This document shows positions 1 through 9,894 of a DNA stretch of 64,000 nt, in pieces; the first letter of the stretch is position 1, and each line of letters starts with the position of its first letter. The stretch is from contig CAYJJU010000002.1 of NCBI GenBank assembly GCA_964370635.1, positions 1 to 64,000 on the forward strand. The letters are read 5' to 3'. The position numbers and the translations under genes are program-made. Under the pieces are notes generated by a model. That model did no database searches. It saw only the letters and a list, made by a program, of their open reading frames with translations, and had not been told where the DNA came from. This DNA is from SIG603 sp964370635. GTDB lineage: Bacteria > Bacillota > Clostridia > Oscillospirales > Acutalibacteraceae.

Positions 1-3000
1 TTGCTGTCCATACTGCATAGTATGTCACTCCGCCTACTGTTACTATTGTTGATAGTTCGCCTATGTCTTCTGCATCTGCTACTGCTGTTGTGCTTGTTGT
101 TCCCCAGCCTGCGAATGTGTATCCGTCTCTTGATGGTTCAACTATTGCACTAAAGTCGTAGTTTCCGCCAAATGTTCCTTGCGCTGTTTGGTCTGCTACT
201 GGTAATCCACCATTTGAGTCAAACGTTGCTGTGTATGAAAGTGCTGTCCACCTTGCTACCGCTGTTTGGTCTGAAGTGTAGTTCCAAACTGTAGTAGGGC
301 TGATTTGTAGATTACCTATAAACCATCCGTCAAATGTGTAGCCAGCTTTTTCTACTTCCGGTAGTGCACCAATTGCTACTCCATAGGTTTCAACTTGGTC
401 TGCAAGTGTTACTGCTGAAGTTGCTGTTAAAGCTCCACCGTCTTCATTAAAGCTTAATGTATACTCATTAGCTGTTTTTTGTGCTTGGTAAACGTAGTGA
501 CCATTAATCGCACCATTTTCTGTGGTTATTGTTGCATAGTCAGGTGTAGGTAATGTATCATCTGCACTCCAACTAGATGTATAACCAGCTTGTGTTGGTA
601 ATGATGTTTCTGTACGAGTCACTCCGTCAACTGTGGTATCATCGAAATATGTATCCCATAGTGTACCGGGTTCAATTCCGACAAAACTACCTAATACATC
701 GCCATCAACATCTAAGAAAGTAACCGTTGACCAGTATGGGTCGTCAATGACTTTCTCCCATATAGCGTTGAACTCTAGGTCGCCCTCTTTAAGGGTTAAT
801 AAGCTCTCGCCTGGGATATATCTAGCTGTTGATTCGTTGTTTCCATCTACATCTCTTATAGCCCACTCTACAAGTCTATGACCTGGTTTTGTAAATGTAT
901 TGGCTGGAGCGGCATTTCTTTCTGTAGCGCCATAGCTAAATACATTTTCAACTGTTGTTTCGCCAGTTAATAAATCGCCTTCATGTGGATAATAAGTATA
1001 AGTAAACTCATTAGCCGTCCACTGTGCGGTCATTGTTATAGCTTGTGCTGGCATTGTGAATGTTGTTGCTTCTGCGTCATAAGTTGCAGAAGTTGCTTCA
1101 TCTGACTTCCAGCCTGCAAATGTGTAACCTTCTCTTGTAGGCTCTTCAGCTAGAGTTGGGTTTGTACCAACTGCTACAGTGCTACTTAGTGAGTCTGGCA
1201 TGCCTGTTACAGAACCATCTGTTACACCGTCATCATAAGATAATGTGTATCCAATGATTGGGTAGAAGTCTTTGTCTCCAGCAATTGCCACTGAGTCGTC
1301 TGTAAAGTCAACCGCAGTAGTTCCGTCAGGAGTTTCCGACCAACCCACAAATACGCCACCGTTTAAGGTAACTAGTGCTTGGTTTGTAGCTGCTTCATCT
1401 GATAAAGATGATAGTACTGTATCAGCTGCTACATCTGAATAAGTTCCTAAAACAGTTGTATCGTCACTATTATAGAATTTAACTGTATAAGTGATTTCTT
1501 CTACTTCTGCATAGTCAACTAAATATCCATCAATGTGGTAATTTTGTTGATATCCGCCACTTTCAGTTATACCAGATCCCATGTTGGTAACTATTCTATA
1601 CCAAACAACTTGGAAGTTAGTTCCATATTTAAGCTCTGTTGTGCCATTAGCAAAATCTGTAACTGCTTGATTATTAGCAAATACTAGAGTGCCATCGGCA
1701 TATTCAAGTGCTTTTAGAGCATTCATGATTGATGTGCTACCTGCAGCATCTTTTGCCATTAGTCTGACAATTTCATTTCCGTTTGTATCAAGATCGCCAT
1801 TTGTTCTAATAGCTTCACGGTCAAAATCATCAACTAACTCATCATTTTCTTTATCTGCCCTAGGATTGTTAGGGTCAATAAATACATCATCAGTCACGTA
1901 ACCTTTTGTGGTAATTTCTATGATGTCTCTAACGCCCGGCTCTGTATCAAGAGCTGTTTGTAAGAATTGTCCTGCACCTAACCAGTTATAGTAAGAACCG
2001 GTTCCACGGTGAGCCGTCATATCTTGGCCCGGTAGCAAGATGTGAAGTGAAGTATCAACATCTGCGTACTCAATTTCAGGCTCTGTAATCTCAACAGTGT
2101 GAGAATCTTCGCCTAGAAGTATGTCACTTGCAAAAACATCTACATTATTTGTTAATGTATCCGCTTCACTCGGTGTAAGTGTGTAAGTTATTGTAACTGT
2201 CTCATTTACTGCAAGTGAATCGATTGTTATTGAGCTATTAGCCTCAACTATTGTGTTAGTTCCATCAACTTCAACAGTGTCGCCATCTACCCACTTGTCA
2301 TCAATAATAATAACGTTTGTTAAATCAACATCGCCATTGTTTGTTACTGTAACTGTGTAAGTGATTTCCTTGCCTGCTTCTGATGTGTAAGTTGTAATTG
2401 TGTTTCCTTCTGAACCGCTTACCTTACCTGTATCAGAAGTTTTTACAACGTCTACACTTTGTGTAGGTACAGTCATAAGGAATTTAACAGTTTGAATTGC
2501 GTTGTCTGCATCTAAAGTAACTGTTTCAGATACTTTATATGTTGCACCGTCAATTGTCATTCCACTGCCTGCAGGTACAAAGCCAGCATCAAGTGTAAAT
2601 TCAGTATTATTTACTGTGTAAGGAGTATTAAATGCAAGCTCTGTGCTTCCACCTGTGCTGTAAGTAAATGATTTACTTAACGCATCAGTTTCACCAGTAG
2701 CAATTACATACGTATCACCATCAACACTTTCCTTTTTCAAAAGATTGCCATTTTCATCAGTTAGATAGAATACTACATTTATTTGACCTGTAGTTGCATC
2801 TTTTTCAAGTTCTGGTTTTTCAATGTCGGTATTTTGCCATACATAACTTTTATCAGTTAATGTTGTCTTTTCGGTAGCATCAGGCTCAAAATATGAAAGT
2901 GATGCGCCGTCATTCGTCGGTAAAATACCTTTTGCATTTGCATCTTTTAACTCAACCGGTATGGTAAAAGTTTGACTTGTAGCTGTAATAGTTCCTACAT

Positions 3001-5536
3001 TATAACTATAACTACCGTCTGTATTTTTAGTCCAACCTGTTGGTAAACTTCCGCTAAGAACGAAATAGTCAGATAATGCATCTGTTAACACAGCTTCTGT
3101 TGCGGCATAAGTGATTGTATTGCCTAACTCGTCTAGAGTTGTTGAAAGCTGTCCTGCACCATCAAGGTTTACGAATGTGCCATCCGAAGAAGTTATTACA
3201 TCTCTTAGATAAGCTTTACCTTTATCATCCATATCAAGACCTATCGTATGAATAGTAGCATCATACTGGCTTTGAAGTGTAGCAGCTTGGTTTTTTCCAT
3301 TCCAATTAGTAGAGTTTATGCCGTTTCCGTTACTTTTTCCCGGAGCACCGTCCGAAATAAATATAATGTGAAGCGGGCGGCCTGTGTTAACATTTGCTGC
3401 TGCAAACTCTATAGCTTTATTTAGAGCAGATGTATAATCTGTTCCACCATTAGGTACTAAGCTAAGTGCGTTTGTTATGCTAGGCGCATATGTTTTAAAA
3501 TGTACACTTCCACTAACATCTTGAGCTTCACTATTATTTGCACCGTCAAACAGTACAAGTGCAACTCTATTCTTATCATCCGCTAATAAGCTATTTGTAA
3601 ATGTTGAAGCTGCATTTGCTGCAGTTGTCCAATCTCCTTCCATACTACCGGAGCGGTCAAGCACTATGATTACGTCCGAACCTACTTTGGTTTCTGTACC
3701 GCTTATATCGAAAGTAATCTCAGCTTCTGTTTGCTCTGCATTAGTCCATTCCGCAGACTTTGTGATGTTCACAGCGCCTGCTGTCTGTCCGCCTGTGTCA
3801 GCATCTGGTACCGGTGCAGCTGTGCCACTGTCAATAAGGTTTGGATCCTCTACTTTAAAGTAAATTCTTCTTGAACCATCAGACCAACCTTCATATGTAC
3901 CAAAAAACCATTTTTCTTCAGAATATTCCCACTGCAGGTATACACTCGCTGTGCCAGAAACTACGCCCGTAACATCAACAGAAGCATCATATTTTCTAAT
4001 ATTGCCATCTTTATACGAGCCGCTTGTTACTAATTTCGACAAAGAAAGTCTATTATCCGAACTAACTGCATATGAAACATTTCTAATATCTCCAGGTCGG
4101 TTAGCATCTTCAATCCAGTTATTATTAGTAATAATATCAGAAATTGACATGGTTTGCCCAACGTTAAGGATATAAGGATCATTACTTGTTCCTGAGCCTC
4201 TGATTTCAGTTTGTGTTGTATTGAAAGTTTGTGGCGCTACCGATGTAGCTGCATCTTCAAGCTCTACCACTTTAAGCTTTTCTAGTCCTGCTGAAACTTT
4301 TACGTTTGCAGGTACTGTAGCGTAGCTTATTGGCATGAAATCAACAACAGCGTCGATTAGAGCAAATGCATTTTTGCTTCCCTCGACTTCATCAAGTGAT
4401 AAAGTTGCGGTTTCGCTCTCTGTGTTTTCAATAATCGGATAGTTAGCGTTCATAACATCTACATTATTAAATAAAATACTATGTTCGCCGCTCTTTACAA
4501 TAATTCTAAGGTCTGTTACTTGAGTGCCGCCACCTTTTAAGATGAGGTCGCCCTCGTAAGTGCCTTCTGCTATTGTAGTAGTTCCGTTTAAATCTGTAAC
4601 TTTATATGCGTTGTTATCAGATAGTGTGATTACCATATCTGATGTTACTTCAATCACAGTTTCTACAACTTCAGGTGCGTTCTCTGTGTATACAGCAGTT
4701 GCTGTGTATACTGGAGCCGCGTCGCCCTCGCCGTAAGTTAATTCTGTAACCACCTCATCGTTAGAGTTTTTGTATTCCCAGTGTGAGAAAGTTTGCCCCT
4801 CAACCTCGGGTGCTGTTTTTGTAATTTCCTCGCCCTCGTTATATACTACGGTTTCCTCGCCGTATATAATAGAAAGAGTTTTTGTTACTTCCGGAGTTTC
4901 TGGTTTCTCTTCTGCTTTAATTATTGCAGTCAGCGTTGTAGCTGCTGTGAATGTTAAAGTAGAAAGTTCAACTTTTTCTCCTGCTTCGTTTTGCCAACCG
5001 ATTATGTCTGTCTTGCCAGCTTCTGTTATCGCTGCATCAAGAAGCGCTTGGTCGATTGTCATTGTGTCAAGCACATCTGCTGTGTAAAGCGGTTCGTTAT
5101 TGTAAAGGAACGTTACTTTACTTGGTTCAGCTGCAGGTTCTTCTTGTTCTTCTGCTATTTCTGAAACTGTAACAGTGTGCGCAGATGTAATATAAGATAC
5201 TTCGCCTTGTGTGTAGTAAGCATTAAAGCTAAAGTCGCCATTTGTTGTGGCATCATATGTAGCTGTAGCGCCTGCTACGTTTTCTTCACTAGGTGTCTTA
5301 ATACCTGTAATAGTTACATCTTCGTTGTTCGTCGTGGCAGTTACTGTAACAGTTGCCGCAGAGTTGTCATCATTATAAACAACAGTCTCTGTTAGCGTTA
5401 CAGGGCTATCTGCAGGTGCGGGTTCATACATAGTCGCGAAAACCGGTACGAAGTTTTGTGTCAACATAGCGATAATCAGTGTCCATACAAGAACGACCTT
5501 TAAGATAACTTTTTTGCCCGTTTGAACGTTTGTCAT
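1..5536 (-). CDS. Giant secreted surface protein with VWA domain and Listeria-Bacteroides repeats (C-terminus beyond window)
   Basis: An open frame of about 1845 codons runs leftward without a stop and leaves the window at base 1, so the C-terminus is missing. Two in-frame ATGs exist; the one at 5536 is preferred because GGAGG lies 8 bases upstream, against 2 bases for the ATG at 5542. The N-terminus has lysines then a hydrophobic segment (VILKVVLVWTLIIAMLT), a Sec signal peptide. Around residues 590-790 is a von Willebrand factor A domain with the MIDAS motif DRSGSM, a GGTDY motif and SDGAPG. Near residues 1030-1130 is a DUF11-like segment (TYTVTVTNNGDVDLTNV). From about residue 1330 onward come repeated units with GYTFxGW and AxWTA patterns, the Listeria-Bacteroides (InlB B-repeat) type. 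Such proteins are cell-wall-anchored adhesins or pilus tip proteins; whether this one has a sortase signal cannot be seen here. Confidence 0.9.
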   Translation of the reverse strand, partial: MTNVQTGKKVILKVVLVWTLIIAMLTQNFVPVFATMYEPAPADSPVTLTETVVYNDDNSAATVTVTATTNNEDVTITGIKTPSEENVAGATATYDATTNGDFSFNAYYTQGEVSYITSAHTVTVSEIAEEQEEPAAEPSKVTFLYNNEPLYTADVLDTMTIDQALLDAAITEAGKTDIIGWQNEAGEKVELSTLTFTAATTLTAIIKAEEKPETPEVTKTLSIIYGEETVVYNEGEEITKTAPEVEGQTFSHWEYKNSNDEVVTELTYGEGDAAPVYTATAVYTENAPEVVETVIEVTSDMVITLSDNNAYKVTDLNGTTTIAEGTYEGDLILKGGGTQVTDLRIIVKSGEHSILFNNVDVMNANYPIIENTESETATLSLDEVEGSKNAFALIDAVVDFMPISYATVPANVKVSAGLEKLKVVELEDAATSVAPQTFNTTQTEIRGSGTSNDPYILNVGQTMSISDIITNNNWIEDANRPGDIRNVSYAVSSDNRLSLSKLVTSGSYKDGNIRKYDASVDVTGVVSGTASVYLQWEYSEEKWFFGTYEGWSDGSRRIYFKVEDPNLIDSGTAAPVPDADTGGQTAGAVNITKSAEWTNAEQTEAEITFDISGTETKVGSDVIIVLDRSGSMEGDWTTAANAASTFTNSLLADDKNRVALVLFDGANNSEAQDVSGSVHFKTYAPSITNALSLVPNGGTDYTSALNKAIEFAAANVNTGRPLHIIFISDGAPGKSNGNGINSTNWNGKNQAATLQSQYDATIHTIGLDMDDKGKAYLRDVITSSDGTFVNLDGAGQLSTTLDELGNTITYAATEAVLTDALSDYFVLSGSLPTGWTKNTDGSYSYNVGTITATSQTFTIPVELKDANAKGILPTNDGASLSYFEPDATEKTTLTDKSYVWQNTDIEKPELEKDATTGQINVVFYLTDENGNLLKKESVDGDTYVIATGETDALSKSFTYSTGGSTELAFNTPYTVNNTEFTLDAGFVPAGSGMTIDGATYKVSETVTLDADNAIQTVKFLMTVPTQSVDVVKTSDTGKVSGSEGNTITTYTSEAGKEITYTVTVTNNGDVDLTNVIIIDDKWVDGDTVEVDGTNTIVEANSSITIDSLAVNETVTITYTLTPSEADTLTNNVDVFASDILLGEDSHTVEITEPEIEYADVDTSLHILLPGQDMTAHRGTGSYYNWLGAGQFLQTALDTEPGVRDIIEITTKGYVTDDVFIDPNNPRADKENDELVDDFDREAIRTNGDLDTNGNEIVRLMAKDAAGSTSIMNALKALEYADGTLVFANNQAVTDFANGTTELKYGTNFQVVWYRIVTNMGSGITESGGYQQNYHIDGYLVDYAEVEEITYTVKFYNSDDTTVLGTYSDVAADTVLSSLSDEAATNQALVTLNGGVFVGWSETPDGTTAVDFTDDSVAIAGDKDFYPIIGYTLSYDDGVTDGSVTGMPDSLSSTVAVGTNPTLAEEPTREGYTFAGWKSDEATSATYDAEATTFTMPAQAITMTAQWTANEFTYTYYPHEGDLLTGETTVENVFSYGATERNAAPANTFTKPGHRLVEWAIRDVDGNNESTARYIPGESLLTLKEGDLEFNAIWEKVIDDPYWSTVTFLDVDGDVLGSFVGIEPGTLWDTYFDDTTVDGVTRTETSLPTQAGYTSSWSADDTLPTPDYATITTENGAINGHYVYQAQKTANEYTLSFNEDGGALTATSAVTLADQVETYGVAIGALPEVEKAGYTFDGWFIGNLQISPTTVWNYTSDQTAVARWTALSYTATFDSNGGLPVADQTAQGTFGGNYDFSAIVEPSRDGYTFAGWGTTSTTAVADAEDIGELSTIVTVGGVTYYAVWTA

Positions 5537-5833
5537 AGTCATTTCCTCCTTTTCTGTAATATAAGGTAAAATAAATTTATAATATAATGCGCTTTTTACA
5601 GAGCATTTTATTACCTAAAATTGGCTTACACTACTTAAGATACATCGAGTTCAAAAAAGGTTCACGCTTTTTCAAACTTTTTTCTACATTTTTTTGCTAA
5701 ACACAAAAAATAATAATGCTCCAAAGTAATTTTAAATATTCTACAACATTTTAGTGTCTTTTTAATTCCAAAATAGAATTTTAGGTCAAAATATACCATT
5801 TCTTACAGAATTGTAAGATAACTTAACCAAAAT

Positions 5834-6982
5834 TCACAGCCTTCCCTTAAAATCGGCATAAGAAAAGCTTTTTTTGAGGTTGATCTGGCCAAATATATTT
5901 CTTAAATATATATTTGGAAGGCACATTCCGTTAAAGGTATTGTTTTTTACCATGGAGTATATCGCCATGTCGCAAAACATCAGTTTATCGCCTATTTTAA
6001 TATCACTTTTGAAATTATAATCGCCGATTATATCGCCTGCAAGGCAAGTAGGCCCTGCTAGCCTGTATGTAAAGCCCACTTGCTTGCCACTTGTTTTTGT
6101 AGGCTCGGCACCAAATAATGGCGGTGTGTACGGCATTTCTATTACATCGGGCATATGACAAGCGGCGGAGGTGTCCAGTACTGCGATATTGATATCATTT
6201 TTTACTATATCTAACACCTCGGTCATCAAAAAGCCTGCATTAAGCGCCACAGCCTCGCCCGGCTCTAAATAAACTTCTACATTATATCTGTTTTTGAAGT
6301 CTATTATGCATGAAATTAGCGCCTCTACGTCATAATCTTCTCTTGTAATATGATGTCCACCGCCAAAGTTAATCCATTTCATTTGGTGAATATATTTTCC
6401 AAACTTTTCTTCCACTACTTTCAGTGTTTCTATCAGCGCATCGCTGTTTTGCTCACACAAGGTGTGAAAGTGCAGTCCCTCTATGCCGTAAAGTAGTTCA
6501 GCTTTAAAGTTATCGATTGTAACACCCATCCTTGAGCCTTTGGCGCATGGGTCGTATATTGCGTGGTCCTGTGTTGAGTGCTCGGGGTTTATCCTTATCC
6601 CAAAGCTTTTTCCCGATTTAAGGCATTTTTCCCTGTATTTTTCCCATTGATTAAAGGAGTTAAATGTGATATGGTCGCAAATTTCAAGTATTTCGTCCAT
6701 TTCGTGCTCTAGGTATGCCGCAGAAAACACATGGCACTCCCCTCCCATTTCCTCAAAGCCTAGCTTTGCCTCAAATAGGCCGCTCGCTGTAGTTCCGTGT
6801 AAATATTTCGCCTGTAAAGTATATGTACTGTACATAGAAAAAGCTTTTTGAGCCAGCAGTATTTTACAGCCGGCTCTTTTAGATACATATTCAAGTTTTT
6901 CTAAGTTCTTTATAAGCAAATTTTCGTCTACAATATAGCACGGGGTTTTTAAGTCTAAAAATTCATTATAAAGCTTCTCCAT
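5834..6982 (-). CDS. nspC: Carboxynorspermidine/carboxyspermidine decarboxylase
   Basis: A 382-residue PLP enzyme of the alanine-racemase fold (fold type III). It removes the carboxyl group from carboxyspermidine or carboxynorspermidine to give spermidine or norspermidine in the cytoplasm. Visible marks are LLAQKAFS with the probable PLP lysine at residue 46, the glycine-rich NFGGGHHIT phosphate-binding loop near residue 207, the EPGEAVA motif and a late CDMAIYS segment. The length matches NspC. It is the last gene of the polyamine operon: its ATG follows the stop of the carboxyspermidine dehydrogenase gene with no spacer, so the two are probably translationally coupled. No convincing terminator follows; the next 297 bases to the surface-protein gene are AT-rich and hold nothing else I recognise. 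Confidence 0.93.
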   Translation of the reverse strand: MEKLYNEFLDLKTPCYIVDENLLIKNLEKLEYVSKRAGCKILLAQKAFSMYSTYTLQAKYLHGTTASGLFEAKLGFEEMGGECHVFSAAYLEHEMDEILEICDHITFNSFNQWEKYREKCLKSGKSFGIRINPEHSTQDHAIYDPCAKGSRMGVTIDNFKAELLYGIEGLHFHTLCEQNSDALIETLKVVEEKFGKYIHQMKWINFGGGHHITREDYDVEALISCIIDFKNRYNVEVYLEPGEAVALNAGFLMTEVLDIVKNDINIAVLDTSAACHMPDVIEMPYTPPLFGAEPTKTSGKQVGFTYRLAGPTCLAGDIIGDYNFKSDIKIGDKLMFCDMAIYSMVKNNTFNGMCLPNIYLRNIFGQINLKKSFSYADFKGRL

Positions 6983-8182
6983 TTAGTCCACCATAGTTGG
7001 GTTAAAGTCCTCAACCCAAGGAAGTCCCCATTTGTTTAGTTCTTCCATAAATGGATCCGGATCAAACTCTTCCACGTTGTAAACGCCCGGTTTATTCCAA
7101 ACGCCCTTAAGTAAAAGCATTGCGCCTATCATTGCAGGCACGCCCGTCGTGTACGAAATCGCTTGGCTGCCAACTTCCTTATAACACTCTTGATGGTCAC
7201 AAACATTGTACACGTAATAGGTCTTCTCTTTGCCGTCTTTAATTCCTTTAAAGATACAACCTATGTTTGTTTTTCCGACAGTTCTAGGGCCTAAGCTTGC
7301 AGGGTCTGGAAGCACTGCCTTTAAAAATTGAAGAGGAACTATTTGTTTTCCTTCGTACTCTATAGGCTCTATCGAAGTCATTCCCACGTTTTCTAGGCAT
7401 TTTAAATGGGTAAGATAGCTTTGCCCAAAAGTCATGAAAAATCTAATTCTTTTTATGCCCTTTAGGTTAATTCCCAAGCTTTCAAGCTCTTCGTGGTGTA
7501 GCAAGTACATATCCTTTACACCTATCTGTGGGAAGTCATACTCCCTTTTAATTTCCATAGGCTCGGTTTCAACCCACTCGCCATTTTCCCAATAACTTCC
7601 GTTAGCACTTACCTCACGAATATTTATCTCAGGGTTAAAATTTGTTGCAAAAGGATAGCCGTGGTCGCCGGCATTTGCATCTAAAATATCGAGGTAGTGT
7701 ATTTCATCGAAATAATGTTTTTGTGCGTATGCAGAAAATACACCCGTCACGCCCGGGTCAAATCCGCAACCTAAAATAGCGCAAATCCCTGCTTTTTCAA
7801 AACGCTCTCTGTATTCCCATTGCCATTTATATTCAAATTTTGCAGTGTCTAGTGGCTCGTAATTTGCAGTGTCTATGTAATGTGTCTTTGTCTCTAAGCA
7901 CGCATCCATTATGGTTAAATCTTGATAAGGAAGCGCCAAATTTAGCACGACATCGGGTTTAAATTCATTAATTAGGCTGACAAGCTCTTCTACTTTATCC
8001 GCATCTACTTGCGCGGTATGTATCTTGGTTTTTCCGCCGTCTAGCTTTTCTTTTAACGCATCGCACTTGCTCTTTGTCCTGCTGGCTATCATGATTTCAT
8101 CAAAGACCTCAAAATTTTGACAGCATTTGTGTATTGTCACAGAGGCTACGCCGCCACATCCTATAATTAAACATTTACTCAT
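6983..8182 (-). CDS. Carboxyspermidine dehydrogenase (saccharopine dehydrogenase family)
   Basis: A 399-residue protein with an N-terminal Rossmann fold (CLIIGCGGVASVTIHKC, residues 4-20) and the saccharopine-dehydrogenase-like C-terminal domain. Members next to nspC condense putrescine (or diaminopropane) with aspartate semialdehyde and reduce the imine with NAD(P)H to carboxyspermidine (or carboxynorspermidine). Sequence marks include VVLNLALPYQDLTIMDACL, YIDTANYEP and the ILGCGFDPGVTGVFSAYA segment typical of this branch. The start is supported by an AGGAAAATG-type ribosome site. It is separated from speB by 3 bases and abuts nspC. The close pairing with nspC is what separates it from lysine-pathway saccharopine dehydrogenases. 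Confidence 0.92.
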   Translation of the reverse strand: MSKCLIIGCGGVASVTIHKCCQNFEVFDEIMIASRTKSKCDALKEKLDGGKTKIHTAQVDADKVEELVSLINEFKPDVVLNLALPYQDLTIMDACLETKTHYIDTANYEPLDTAKFEYKWQWEYRERFEKAGICAILGCGFDPGVTGVFSAYAQKHYFDEIHYLDILDANAGDHGYPFATNFNPEINIREVSANGSYWENGEWVETEPMEIKREYDFPQIGVKDMYLLHHEELESLGINLKGIKRIRFFMTFGQSYLTHLKCLENVGMTSIEPIEYEGKQIVPLQFLKAVLPDPASLGPRTVGKTNIGCIFKGIKDGKEKTYYVYNVCDHQECYKEVGSQAISYTTGVPAMIGAMLLLKGVWNKPGVYNVEEFDPDPFMEELNKWGLPWVEDFNPTMVD

Positions 8183-8185
8183 TTT

Positions 8186-9037
8186 TCATTTTCCTTTCAA
8201 TTGTAAAAGTATTTCTCTTGTCACCTTGCACGCAACCGCAGTCGATGCACCGCTATTGTCGTAGTGTGGTGAGAGTTCATTTATGTCACAGCCCACAATA
8301 TTTAAATCCTTAAGCTGTAATATCACCTTCATAAGTTCCTTAAACGTCACTCCCCCGGCCTCTGTGGTTCCTGTGCCACAAAACACCGACGGGTCTAGCA
8401 CGTCTAAATCTAAAGAGAAGTAAAGCGGTATTCCTTTACACTTGTTTTTTAGCTCTTCAAAGCCATCTAAATCAAATTTATGCAAATTTGTATGTTTTTG
8501 TGCAAACTCAAACTCTACTTTTTCACCGCTTCTTATTCCATACTGATGTATTTTTCCGTCGCCCAAAAACTCCCAAATGAGACGCATGACACTTGCATGG
8601 GATAATTTTTCTCCCAAATATTCTTCTCTTAAATCTGTGTGGGCATCTAAATGTATCACCTGCAAATCGGGATATTTCTCATAAACCGCCTTCACACTTC
8701 CATAGCTTATCAGATGTTCTCCACCAAGCATTACAGGAATTTTTCCGTCATTTAAAATAGTTTTTGTGTTTTCATAAATCATATCGAGTGCTTTTTGAGG
8801 GTTTCCAAATGGAAGCTCCAAATCTCCCCCGTCAAAAATTTTCATATCAGTTAAATCTCTGTCGGAATACGGCGAGTAGGTTTCTATGCCAAAGCTTTCA
8901 TTTCTTATGGCGGGCGGGCCAAAGCGTGTGCCCGGCCTAAAAGATGCCGTACCGTCAAACGGTGCGCCAAATATGACTACATCACTGTCAAGGTAATCAG
9001 CTTCACAGCCGATAAATGTGCTTATATTACTTTTCAT
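8186..9037 (-). CDS. speB: Agmatinase-type ureohydrolase
   Basis: A 283-residue member of the arginase/agmatinase family. It hydrolyses agmatine to putrescine and urea, or possibly N1-aminopropylagmatine to spermidine. The Mn-binding motifs are all present: GGEH near residue 105, HLDAHTDLR near 130 and SLDLDVLDPS near 208, together with the substrate-loop sequence RPGTRFGPPAIR near the N-terminus. The gene overlaps the end of speE by 11 bases and is followed after 3 bases by the carboxyspermidine dehydrogenase gene, so it sits in the middle of the polyamine operon. Its presence suggests the upstream decarboxylase makes agmatine from arginine. Confidence 0.93.
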   Translation of the reverse strand: MKSNISTFIGCEADYLDSDVVIFGAPFDGTASFRPGTRFGPPAIRNESFGIETYSPYSDRDLTDMKIFDGGDLELPFGNPQKALDMIYENTKTILNDGKIPVMLGGEHLISYGSVKAVYEKYPDLQVIHLDAHTDLREEYLGEKLSHASVMRLIWEFLGDGKIHQYGIRSGEKVEFEFAQKHTNLHKFDLDGFEELKNKCKGIPLYFSLDLDVLDPSVFCGTGTTEAGGVTFKELMKVILQLKDLNIVGCDINELSPHYDNSGASTAVACKVTREILLQLKGK

Positions 9038-9884
9038 CTCTCTTTAAAACCTCCTCGACATAGTTTGGCAGGTAAAACGCCCCTTTGTGTAAATTGGTGT
9101 TATAATATTTCGTTTTTATGTTTAAGGAATTAAAATACTGCTCGTCCAAATCTTTTACGGGGTGGATATTTTTTGATGCAAATCCAAACAGCCAGTGCCC
9201 TGACGGATAAGTTGGAATATGCGCCTGATAGACCTTGCTTATTGGAAATACGCTTAAAATTCTTTTATGCGCAAATCTCATTGCTTTTGCATCCTGCTCA
9301 TAAAACGGACTTTCATGCTGATTTAGCATAATTCCGTCGTCATTAAGAATTTTACTGCAATTGCCGTAAAACTCTTTTGTGAACAAAACTTCGCCGGGAC
9401 CTGAGGGGTCGGTGGAGTCGACAATGATTAAATCATACTTGTTTTTTGTATGTCTTACATATTTTAGGCCATCTTCAAAACGAAGATTTACACGCTCGTC
9501 CTCAAAACCGCAGGCTGTTTGTGGTAAAAATTCTTTACACACCTTAACAACTTCCTCATCAATTTCCACCACGTCAATTTTCTCAAGTGCCTCATATTTT
9601 ATAAGTTCCCTGCAAACTCCGCCGTCGCCTGCGCCTATTACAAGCACATTTTTTGCATTTTTTAGAAGAGCCAAAGCAGTGTGCACCATCATTTCGTGAT
9701 AGATAAACTCGTCTCTTTGCGTCAGCATCATCACTCCGTCAAGGGTTAGAAACCTACCAAACTCCGGTGAATCATACACCGCTATTTTTTGGTAATCGCT
9801 CTCATTTGAATATAGCTGTCTTGTGACTTTTATCGAAAATCTTACATTATCGGTATGATATTCGCTGTACCATAAATCGTCCAT
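9027..9884 (-). CDS. speE: Polyamine aminopropyltransferase (spermidine synthase)
   Basis: A 285-residue enzyme that transfers the aminopropyl group of decarboxylated S-adenosylmethionine to an amine acceptor, usually putrescine. The N-terminal beta domain includes QKIAVYDSPEFGRFLTLDG. The methyltransferase-like core follows, with VIGAGDGGVCRELIKY (nucleotide loop), VEIDEEVV, and the signature VDSTDPSGPGEVLFTKEFY containing the catalytic aspartate. The length is normal. AGGAGGG lies 5 bases before the ATG. The agmatine-making and agmatine-cleaving neighbours leave open agmatine rather than putrescine as acceptor, as known for the N1-aminopropylagmatine route in Thermus. Confidence 0.95.
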   Translation of the reverse strand: MDDLWYSEYHTDNVRFSIKVTRQLYSNESDYQKIAVYDSPEFGRFLTLDGVMMLTQRDEFIYHEMMVHTALALLKNAKNVLVIGAGDGGVCRELIKYEALEKIDVVEIDEEVVKVCKEFLPQTACGFEDERVNLRFEDGLKYVRHTKNKYDLIIVDSTDPSGPGEVLFTKEFYGNCSKILNDDGIMLNQHESPFYEQDAKAMRFAHKRILSVFPISKVYQAHIPTYPSGHWLFGFASKNIHPVKDLDEQYFNSLNIKTKYYNTNLHKGAFYLPNYVEEVLKRDEK

Positions 9885-9894
9885 ATTTCCCTCC

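Noticed and set aside
4770..5087. 105-codon plus-strand frame within the surface-protein region (and similar frames at 633-881, 1689-1901, 3666-3863)
   Set aside because: They are antisense to the long, clearly coding minus-strand frame, have no ribosome site and show low-complexity Ser/Val composition typical of shadow frames.
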